From Oscillospiraceae bacterium (lineage in GTDB: Bacteria > Bacillota > Clostridia > Oscillospirales > Ruminococcaceae), in assembly GCA_003508605.1 (NCBI GenBank), contig DNUB01000186.1:9268-22651 (forward strand): a DNA stretch of 13,384 bases, given 5' to 3'. The position numbers were made by a program, and so were the translations under genes. The notes under the pieces were generated by a model. It did not search any database. It saw nothing but the letters and a program-made list of their open reading frames with translations, and was not told the DNA's origin. Shown here piece after piece: positions 8,388-13,384 of the stretch (position 1 is the first letter of the stretch; every line of letters begins with the position of its first letter).

Positions 8388-9778
8388 TTGCGCTTCCTCC
8401 TGATATACGTTATTTGCGGTATCTCGTATTTGTCCACAGATATTAATCTGTCAGAGATTTCAACATCGTATGATCTGTCCTTGTTTTGAGCATTTGCTAC
8501 ACTTAGCAGCGTCATTACATACTCATCATCATTTAATATTGGAATGTCGGTTATATCAACTCTGTCTTTATCTCCGAGGGCGTTCTCAACAAATTTATAA
8601 ACACTTTCACGACTGAACCGCTTTTCCATAAGCCGCCTTGCCGCTATCCTTGCTTTTTCCTCAAAATGCTTTCTGTCGTCGGACATAATAAGCTCAGCAC
8701 TACGCTCACGAGGCTTTCCTTTCTTTCGCTGAAATAAACTTTCCTCATTTATAAATCCCTGTTCGTATATCTCGAAAAGCTCCTTGACCTTATCTAGTTT
8801 TTCTTCCGTTATATTTTTGTCAGACAAAGAGTGAAGCAGACTTACTAATATTCCTTTTATTGAAGTGTCGGCGTTTATCAGATAATCTATCTTTTGTGCG
8901 GTAGAACGTGTGTACCTTCTATTGCGTTCGTCTATAGGGTCGATATAATCATCTTCAAGCGTATCATAGGTTGACACTACATAGTGTATCTTATTGCAAA
9001 GTTCTTCACGGATATAAGCAGGATCACCGCCCTTTGTTTTTTGAAGGTATTCAACCATATTATCCATTATATCGTCGTAAATAAGCCATTCTTTTAAAAT
9101 ATTACAGATAGGATGTTTATATTTCGGCACGGAATCTCTGACTTTCAGCGGCTGTAAAATCGGTTCAATGATTTCTTCAAGATAGGTGCCAAAATGATCC
9201 GCAATAACCTGATTGACATTAATCCTATCTACCAGCTTTTGATTGTAGTATTTAATATCATGAAAAACCGATGTTAAGCTTTCAACCAACATCTTGGTTC
9301 GCTGTTCTGCTTCACTAAGTGCGGTTATCATCTCAAAAGCATTACGTTCCTCGTTTGCTGTTTTCAAGGTAGAATAAGTAGAATAAACATATGCAATGTT
9401 TTCTGTATCCCTCGAATTGGTTAGATCGTAAAGAGTTTGAATTATTTTATAGCTAAAAGTAGGTACAGTAATATATTCTTTAAAATCATCTTCATAATCA
9501 ACTCGTATCCAACCTGTTTCCTTCAGCTTTCTTATAAGAAAATGAGCCTTGCCTGACAATCCCTTCTCATTCTCATTCATATCTTCATCGTCAAAATCAG
9601 CGGCATCAATATCTTTTTCAAGTTGTGATTGTATCATTAAAGCCATTTCGTCCTTCGAAATTTTTAAATGAGCTTTAAAGGAGTCCAAAACGACAAATAA
9701 CGCATTGCAATATAAGTTCTTATTTTTTGACGCAAGAACCGAAAATAGATTTTCGGGAATGATATCATATAATGACAT
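8384..9778 (-). CDS. jetA: Wadjet subunit JetA (kleisin-like, MukF-type)
   Basis: JetA is the kleisin-like subunit that bridges the JetC heads and holds JetB. I choose ATG 9778 (464 residues): AAGGAAG lies 5 bases upstream, and the residues then read MSLYDIIPENLFSVLAS, the usual beginning of this JetA group (DUF5716-like as I recall it). The frame extends to a TTG at 9811, but that would swallow the ribosome binding site. The N-terminal 120 residues look like a winged-helix dimer domain (GWIRVDYEDDFKEYI wing). A long helical middle follows, and a charged basic C-terminus ends in IRRKRK. It is first in the operon behind a consensus promoter and joins jetB by an ATGA overlap. I cannot safely name the Wadjet subtype from sequence alone. 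Confidence 0.87.
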   Translation of the reverse strand: MSLYDIIPENLFSVLASKNKNLYCNALFVVLDSFKAHLKISKDEMALMIQSQLEKDIDAADFDDEDMNENEKGLSGKAHFLIRKLKETGWIRVDYEDDFKEYITVPTFSYKIIQTLYDLTNSRDTENIAYVYSTYSTLKTANEERNAFEMITALSEAEQRTKMLVESLTSVFHDIKYYNQKLVDRINVNQVIADHFGTYLEEIIEPILQPLKVRDSVPKYKHPICNILKEWLIYDDIMDNMVEYLQKTKGGDPAYIREELCNKIHYVVSTYDTLEDDYIDPIDERNRRYTRSTAQKIDYLINADTSIKGILVSLLHSLSDKNITEEKLDKVKELFEIYEQGFINEESLFQRKKGKPRERSAELIMSDDRKHFEEKARIAARRLMEKRFSRESVYKFVENALGDKDRVDITDIPILNDDEYVMTLLSVANAQNKDRSYDVEISDRLISVDKYEIPQITYIRRKRK

Positions 9779-9783
9779 ACGCT

Positions 9784-9790
9784 CTTCCTT
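9784..9790 (-). promoter_or_regulatory. Ribosome binding site deciding the jetA start
   Basis: AAGGAAG lies 5 bases before ATG 9778. It supports this start over the in-frame TTG at 9811, which has no comparable site. Confidence 0.6.
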
Positions 9791-9905
9791 CCCAAAAGTG
9801 TGGCAGAACAAATTGGTTTCTCAGATTAAATTTTGACTATCCGTAAATTTTTTAACTTTAAATAATCACTAAGAATATTTGGGGTATCTTTTGTATTTGG
9901 TTTTG

Positions 9906-9934
9906 ATTGTACCACATTTTTCACAAATTATCAA
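9906..9934 (-). promoter_or_regulatory. Promoter of the jetABCD operon
   Basis: On the minus strand, TTGATA (9929-9934) and TACAAT (9906-9911) are separated by exactly 17 bases, and a TG one base before the -10 makes it an extended -10 element. It leaves an untranslated leader of about 120 bases before jetA. It is the only strong promoter I see before the whole jet-helicase-NDT gene run. The IS630 copy begins about 60 bases upstream and leaves it intact. Confidence 0.75.
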
Positions 9935-9992
9935 GTTCTTTATATTTGTTTTTCTCATTTTTCTACAAAGTAGTATTCCATCCGAACAGTTT

Positions 9993-10664
9993 CTAAACTA
10001 CAGTTGGATATAGTCTGGCCAGCTTAATTCGAGCATGCTGTGTCTTGAACTGCCAGTTGATTTTAACGCATTCTGTATTACGTTTGATTGTCCAAGCACG
10101 AACCTGTTGTTTGAAAGTTTCCATGTCCGGAAGCGGCTTCGCCAGAGCCTGGCGGCTCATGATACCGATTTCTATCTCCGCCATGTCCAGCCAACTCCCG
10201 TGTTTTGGTGTGTAATGCCATTCAAAGCGTTCTGCCAGTCTGCGGGCTTCCTCCGGCGAAAATGCTTTGTATAGGGATGCCGGGGAATGGGTATTGAGAT
10301 TGTCGGTAACAAGGATTATCTTTTCTGTTCTCGGATACAGGGTATCGGAAGTGTATTTGAGTATCTCCGCAAAATCCGCTGCCATCCGTGTCTGCGTCAC
10401 AACGGTTTCTCTCCTGCCTGCCAGCGGCTCAAAGATCATGAATACATCCGCCACCCCGTTGCGGATATACACAGAATCTACCTTTTCAGGATGTTCGGGT
10501 TCACAAGGAATACGGGTTTCTTCTATAAGCTGTTTGTTCGTTTCGTCTATACAAATAACGGGTTGCAACGAGTCGTAAGGACGCTGGTATACCTCCAACA
10601 CATCCTCCATTTTCGCCACAAAATCAGCATCAGCCTTTGGAATGCACCATTCCTTTACAAGCAA
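9993..10664 (-). CDS. IS630-family transposase, catalytic frame (DDE)
   Basis: This frame is open from 10682, and the TTG at 10664 is unlikely to be a true start, so it is probably made as a fusion with the DNA-binding frame. It carries a complete DDE triad: D40 in VICIDETNKQL, D121 in LVTDNLNTHSP, and E163 in HGSWLDMAEIE, all typical IS630 contexts. The DDE core cuts and rejoins the IS ends at TA targets. The last codons GTA GTT are the terminal repeat itself, and the stop TAG uses the flanking TA plus one host base. No internal stop or missing catalytic residue is seen, so only the frame change questions its activity. Confidence 0.87.
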   Translation of the reverse strand: MLVKEWCIPKADADFVAKMEDVLEVYQRPYDSLQPVICIDETNKQLIEETRIPCEPEHPEKVDSVYIRNGVADVFMIFEPLAGRRETVVTQTRMAADFAEILKYTSDTLYPRTEKIILVTDNLNTHSPASLYKAFSPEEARRLAERFEWHYTPKHGSWLDMAEIEIGIMSRQALAKPLPDMETFKQQVRAWTIKRNTECVKINWQFKTQHARIKLARLYPTVV

Positions 10665-10668
10665 CGGC

Positions 10669-11106
10669 TTAATTTCGTTTTTTCATAACCTCGCAAACGG
10701 TGCTGTCCGTAATGTAATCTACCACTTCCAGACGAATCAGTTCATCCGCAATTGCCTGCATGGTCCAGCGTGAAACACCTTCAGGTGGGTCCGAGCAGGC
10801 TATGGTGCATATCCTCGCTTCCACATCGCCAGTCCCTTTCCGATGCCCGTTTTTCTGCTCTTTCCTTCCAAGCGCTGCCTCCATACCCTCCATTACGAAT
10901 CGTTTCGCAACACCTGCAATTGCGTTGCGGGAAGCTCCGTACGCATCTTTGATCCGGTCATATGTCCATGCCTTGTTTTCTGGCTTCTGATCCAGTTTTA
11001 AAAGTATTTGTGCATGCTTTATGCGATAACCCTTTCCGCCTTTTTGCACTAATAATTTCAATTCTTGTTTTTCCTCTTCTGTCAGGGTGACAATGTAACG
11101 TGGCAT
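10669..11106 (-). CDS. IS630-family transposase, N-terminal frame (DNA-binding)
   Basis: This 145-residue frame begins at ATG 11106 with GGAGG about 8 bases upstream. It starts MPRYIVTLTEEEKQEL and contains a helix-turn-helix region (about 47-72, WTYDRIKDAYGASRNAIAGV) followed by a second helical DNA-binding part ending VCEVMKKRN. It corresponds to the paired HTH domains that bind the terminal repeats. It stops just after a run of six A (10678-10683), where the catalytic frame takes over in the +1 register. The joined reading MKKNEIKP..WCIP matches what one-frame relatives look like. It may be expressed by slippage on the A-run, or be an inactivated copy. Confidence 0.85.
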   Translation of the reverse strand: MPRYIVTLTEEEKQELKLLVQKGGKGYRIKHAQILLKLDQKPENKAWTYDRIKDAYGASRNAIAGVAKRFVMEGMEAALGRKEQKNGHRKGTGDVEARICTIACSDPPEGVSRWTMQAIADELIRLEVVDYITDSTVCEVMKKRN

Positions 11107-11135
11107 ATTTGCATCCTCCTATACCTTTTCCTTAG

Positions 11136-11164
11136 AGTATAGTATATTTGCACGTTCTTGTAAA
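11136..11164 (-). promoter_or_regulatory. Promoter of the IS630 transposase
   Basis: TTTACA (11159-11164) and TATACT (11136-11141) on the minus strand are 17 bases apart, about 30 bases before ATG 11106 and inside the right end of the IS. A second TATACT overlaps at 11141-11146 but has poor spacing. Read-through past the IS could add to jet transcription. Confidence 0.6.
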
Positions 11165-11170
11165 GTCATG

Positions 11171-11193
11171 CTACTAACTGGATACATTAGTAG
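11171..11193. repeat. Inverted repeat within the right end of the IS630 element
   Basis: CTACTAA (11171-11177) and TTAGTAG (11187-11193) are perfect 7-base arms around a 9-base centre. The palindrome abuts the GTAGTT terminus and may be part of the transposase binding site. The left end has no equally good palindrome. Confidence 0.5.
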
Positions 11194-11303
11194 TTTAAAT
11201 TGGCAAAAAATAATGATAAAAATATTTTTTGAATTTCCTTCATGTCGTCAACTTCAATGATAGGTGGGACCTGTTCTTTGTTTACTGCGACTCAAATTTT
11301 GAC

Positions 11304-11331
11304 TTGATTTTTCTTTTGTCCATGCTATAAT
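11304..11331 (+). promoter_or_regulatory. Plus-strand promoter before the tRNA half
   Basis: TTGATT (11304-11309) and TATAAT (11326-11331) are 16 bases apart, with TGC before the -10 giving an extended -10. Transcription would start near 11338 and run through a 41-codon frame and the tRNA half to the terminator at 11566-11613, a transcript of about 275 bases. It is the only convincing plus-strand promoter I see outside genes. Confidence 0.5.
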
Positions 11332-11376
11332 AATATTAAAAATCAACGTTTGCTTTCTTGTTTTCTGCTTTCAAAA

Positions 11377-11502
11377 ATGACCACATATCTGACCATAGAC
11401 AGCTTTGGAGCATATGGAAACAACGGATACAAGACCGCCAAAGAGAATTTGCCATGGAGCGTAAACGGCTATAAAAAAGCATTTTCGGTGGAGATTACAT
11501 AA
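11377..11502 (+). CDS. Doubtful 41-codon frame, possibly a gene remnant
   Basis: The frame runs from ATG 11377 to TAA 11502 and encodes a peptide with DSFGAYGNNGYKTAKENLPW and a C-terminal KKAFSVEIT. The residue mix (aromatic, glycine, alternating polar) looks like real folded protein rather than random AT-rich sequence, but there is no ribosome binding site before the ATG. The frame stays open for at least 20 codons upstream of it. This fits the C-terminal scrap of a gene cut by a rearrangement. It lies between a promoter and the tRNA half. I do not recognise the family. Confidence 0.25.
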   Translation: MTTYLTIDSFGAYGNNGYKTAKENLPWSVNGYKKAFSVEIT

Positions 11503-11511
11503 AACCGACTC

Positions 11512-11556
11512 TTCGCAACGCAGAGGTCGAGGGTTCGATCCCCTTCAGGTCCACCA
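11512..11556 (+). other. 3' half of a tRNA gene, candidate integrase attachment site
   Basis: From 11512 the sequence reads as anticodon loop TTCGCAA, 3' anticodon stem CGCAG, variable loop AGGTC, T-stem GAGGG, T-loop TTCGATC, matching CCCTT, acceptor strand CAGGTCC, A and CCA. The expected 5' stem CTGCG and any D-arm or acceptor 5' strand are absent immediately upstream, so this is a partial tRNA. Anticodon CGC and a T at position 70, which could form the G3-U70 pair, would fit tRNA-Ala. A tRNA 3' half beside an integrase gene is the usual form of an att site. The tRNA identity is less certain than its being a tRNA fragment. Confidence 0.75.
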
Positions 11557-11565
11557 TAGGGAAAA

Positions 11566-11613
11566 CCGCATTATTAAAGCGTTTACAGCTTTTAATGCGG
11601 CTTTTTGCTTTTT
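11566..11613 (+). terminator. Rho-independent terminator after the tRNA half
   Basis: CCGCATTATTAAAGC (11566-11580) pairs with GCTTTTAATGCGG (11588-11600), 13 base pairs with a two-base bulge and a 7-base loop. It is followed by CTTTTTGCTTTTT. It would end plus-strand transcription coming through the tRNA fragment. Confidence 0.8.
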
Positions 11614-11628
11614 ACTAAAATTTGCTGA

Positions 11629-11647
11629 TAGTGCGCTATTAGTGCGC
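11629..11647. repeat. Direct repeat TAGTGCGC, 11-base period
   Basis: TAGTGCGC occurs at 11629-11636 and 11640-11647, one helical turn apart, between the att candidate and the integrase gene. Such spacing is seen in arm-type sites for integrase or excisionase, but two copies are weak evidence. Confidence 0.4.
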
Positions 11648-11691
11648 CATTTAGAAAAAATCACATTAAACAATACTTAACATTATGAAAA

Positions 11692-11726
11692 AATAAGCTG
11701 CCGTTTGTAAATCACGACAGCTTATT
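11692..11726. terminator. Bidirectional terminator after the integrase gene
   Basis: Arms 11692-11704 (AATAAGCTGCCGT) and 11714-11726 (ACGACAGCTTATT) pair over 13 positions with one G-T wobble around a 9-base loop. A-runs on the left and T-runs on the right give a U-tract in both directions. It begins 3 bases past the integrase stop. Confidence 0.85.
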
Positions 11727-11729
11727 TTT

Positions 11730-12989
11730 TTATGAGATTTTTTCTTTTTTCAGCTCCCCGATCTGCTCCTCACTGTTGCGTGAGGTGAGCATTTCACCGA
11801 GAATATTTGCCGCTTCAATGTCTGCCTCTTCAATGATATGTAAATACTTGTTGGTGGTTTCAATGTCACCGTGTCCGAGCCGTCCCTGTACTTGCTTGAT
11901 ACTTACACCCCCATATAATAGCGGTGTTGCTGAAGTGTGGCGTAGGCTGTGAAACTTACGGTGTTTAAGGTGATATTTATTCAAAAACTTGCTGAATTGC
12001 TTTGTGGGGGTCTGTGGGTTCATTATTTCGCCGTTCCATTGGGTGAAAATCCAGTCGTCACCTTGCCATTGACTGCCCAGCTTTTGACGTTCCTGTGCTT
12101 TTTCAAACTGTAAGGCTTGTATAAGTTCTATACAGCTTTTATTTACCGTTACTGTTCTGACCTCATAATCTTTAGGCGGTTTTATAATCGTTTCCTCTCC
12201 CTTAACCTTGACCGCTGCCCGTTCAATGGTGATCTTCGACTGCTGAAAATCCACATCGGAGAATTTGAGGGCTACAAGTTCACCGCGCCTTGCTCCTGTG
12301 AAGATAGCAAGCTGTATAAGGACCTGAAACTGTAAAGGCTCTTTTTCAAGACAAGTGAGCATTTCTGCCGCTTCCTGCTTGCTGAATATCTCAACCTTCG
12401 GCTGCTTTATCTTTGGTAAAGAAAGTTTTTCGGTACTTGCCGGGCTTTCGGGGATAAGGCGAAGCTTTACCGCCTGCCTTAAAATGGATTGTAATATATT
12501 CAGTCTGCGGTGCACCGTTGAAGCGGCAAGCCTTTGTCCTTCCTCGTCTATTTCTCCTGCCCTGTTTTCTTTTGGCATTGTGGATAGCTGCTGTATAAAT
12601 GCTTGTACGTGGGCGGGGGTGATGTCTTTAAGCTTTAAGTGCCCCATAGCAGGTATAATCAGCTTATTTATTAACGCTTTGTAGGTGTCAACGGTGGTCG
12701 GGGAAAGGGTGGTGCTTATTATGTCCAGGTATTGGGGGATAAAATCGGCAAGACGCATTGAAGAATTTGCAACATTACCGCTTTCGCATTGCCTTTCAAA
12801 CTCGGCTGCTTGCTTGTGCAGTTCCTTTTCGATTTGCCGCTTTGTCATTCCTTCGGTGGGTTTCCAGGTCATTGTGTAGGGCTTTAGGCGGTTGCCATTT
12901 ATGTCGTAGCCTTTGTATACTCGGATTGAGTAGGAGATTATTTCGCCGTTTTTATTCTTGCGGGGGGTTATTGAGGGCAATTGGGACAC
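11730..12989 (-). CDS. int: Tyrosine recombinase, phage/ICE-type integrase
   Basis: This 419-residue protein has the three-part layout of element integrases. The first part is an N-terminal arm-binding domain (about 1-70, SYSIRVYKGYDINGNR). The second is a SAM-like core-binding domain (about 78-180). The third is the catalytic domain (about 200-400), with R234 in TGARRGEL, H347 and R350 in HSLRHTSA, H373 in LGHGD and tyrosine nucleophile Y382 in NKYLH. All are present, so it should be active. It starts with GTG 12989, preceded by AAAGGAAG; the start lies 38 bases inside the end of the upstream gene, suggesting coupled translation. The gene points toward the tRNA 3' half, from which it is separated by about 170 bases with two terminators. 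It would integrate and excise the element at that tRNA site. Confidence 0.92.
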   Translation of the reverse strand: MSQLPSITPRKNKNGEIISYSIRVYKGYDINGNRLKPYTMTWKPTEGMTKRQIEKELHKQAAEFERQCESGNVANSSMRLADFIPQYLDIISTTLSPTTVDTYKALINKLIIPAMGHLKLKDITPAHVQAFIQQLSTMPKENRAGEIDEEGQRLAASTVHRRLNILQSILRQAVKLRLIPESPASTEKLSLPKIKQPKVEIFSKQEAAEMLTCLEKEPLQFQVLIQLAIFTGARRGELVALKFSDVDFQQSKITIERAAVKVKGEETIIKPPKDYEVRTVTVNKSCIELIQALQFEKAQERQKLGSQWQGDDWIFTQWNGEIMNPQTPTKQFSKFLNKYHLKHRKFHSLRHTSATPLLYGGVSIKQVQGRLGHGDIETTNKYLHIIEEADIEAANILGEMLTSRNSEEQIGELKKEKIS

Positions 12990-13384
12990 CTTCTTCCTTT
13001 AATATGTTTTCTTCTATATTTATTGAACAAAAAACATTTTTAATATTTTCGCTTTTTAAGTTCCTGATGTAGTTATGAATTTCAGATAATAACATATTTC
13101 CTATTGTTTTGCTCAAAAAAGAGAAAGAGGCACGGATATTCGGCTTACATATATCAGCAGTCGTTATAGAAACATTGTTGCCAACGTGTCCAAAATCGGT
13201 AAACATATAGAGAGATAAATTGCTGATAAACTCTTCTACATCGTTACCACAAAGCATAGCAGATAAAGCTTGTAATCCCTGATAGCTATGATTGATATTT
13301 TTTGTTTTTATTCTTTTTATTATAGCAGGAGCTGTTTCAATAATATTAAAACAACTAAGTGCTTGGTTCCATTCTTCACACTCA
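12952..13384 (-). CDS. Unrecognised protein, 5' end beyond the window
   Basis: The frame is open from the right edge (13384) to a TGA-type end at 12952; an internal ATG at 13257 begins the last 101 residues but is not needed as the start. The visible 143 residues include CFNIIETAPAIIKRI, NHSYQGLQAL and FTDFGHVGNNVSITTADIC, with no membrane segment or clear catalytic motif. I do not recognise the family. It overlaps the integrase start by 38 bases in a different frame, so the two are probably translated together, a position where regulators or excision factors often occur; the length does not suggest a small excisionase. Confidence 0.55.
   Translation of the reverse strand, partial: ECEEWNQALSCFNIIETAPAIIKRIKTKNINHSYQGLQALSAMLCGNDVEEFISNLSLYMFTDFGHVGNNVSITTADICKPNIRASFSFLSKTIGNMLLSEIHNYIRNLKSENIKNVFCSINIEENILKEEGVPIALNNPPQE

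Larger units (their letters stand above)
9996..11195 (-). mobile_element. IS630-family insertion sequence
   Basis: The element is bounded on both sides by TA (9994-9995 and 11196-11197), the target duplicated by IS630/Tc1/mariner elements. Its ends read AACTAC inward on the left and GTAGTT on the right, with weaker matching for about 15 more bases. Length is 1200 bp, usual for the family. It holds one transposase in two frames with its own promoter. It lies between the candidate attachment site and the jet promoter. Boundaries rest on the short repeats and the TA, so they are likely but not proved. Confidence 0.8.
11198..11729. other. Stretch without a secure gene, between IS630 and integrase
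   Basis: It holds the plus-strand promoter, the doubtful 41-codon frame, the tRNA half, two terminators and the short direct repeat described separately. The first 100 bases after the IS are AT-rich and I see nothing further there. Confidence 0.6.

Noticed and set aside
9779..9811. Longer jetA start at TTG 9811
   Set aside because: The ribosome binding site AAGGAAG lies inside this extension and fits ATG 9778.
11267..11556. GGACCTG at 11267-11273 is the exact complement of the tRNA acceptor strand CAGGTCC, suggesting an intron-split tRNA or a tmRNA
   Set aside because: There is no D-arm or tmRNA 5' core after it, only 11 bases precede a CTGCG, and a protein-like frame and promoter lie between. 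A 7-base match over this distance can be chance.
1..13384. CRISPR array or large tandem repeat
   Set aside because: Reading through all intergenic stretches I found no regularly spaced repeats longer than the 8-base pair at 11629-11647.

Overview
The window looks like low-to-moderate GC Clostridia-type (Firmicutes) accessory DNA. The grounds are AT-rich codon choice, strong AGGAGG-like ribosome binding sites, consensus TTGACA/TATAAT-type promoters, and an integrase of the kind common on Clostridial mobile elements. Nothing in it fixes the genus. All supported protein genes except one doubtful 41-codon frame lie on the minus strand.

From right to left: the right edge (12952-13384) holds the 3' part of an unrecognised gene that overlaps the start of a tyrosine recombinase/integrase (11730-12989). 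The integrase ends at a strong bidirectional terminator. Next to it (about 11512-11556) is the 3' half of a tRNA gene, possibly tRNA-Ala(CGC), running from the anticodon loop to CCA and followed by another terminator. This is a candidate attachment site. A plus-strand promoter and a doubtful small frame precede the tRNA half. An IS630-family insertion sequence (9996-11195, flanked by TA) carries its transposase in two frames meeting at a run of six A.

Left of the IS, a consensus promoter (9906-9934, minus strand) precedes a long tightly packed operon: jetA, jetB, jetC and jetD, a complete Wadjet anti-plasmid system (kleisin-like, KITE-like, SMC ATPase and TOPRIM nuclease). After a 51-base gap come a SNF2-type helicase, split by an apparent one-base frameshift at about 1774-1776, and a gene for a nucleoside deoxyribosyltransferase/TIR-like Rossmann protein. 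The latter starts on a TAATG overlap with the helicase stop and runs off the left edge.

Wadjet is a described system: JetABC extrude DNA loops and JetD cuts small circular DNA. The part that may be new is the helicase plus NDT-like pair placed after jetD in the same orientation. It could be an accessory module of this Wadjet or a separate two-gene defence system stacked in a defence island. The tRNA half beside an integrase supports carriage on an integrative element. The geometry (truncated tRNA with integrase on its 3' side) looks like attP or a tandem-element junction rather than a simple left end of one element.
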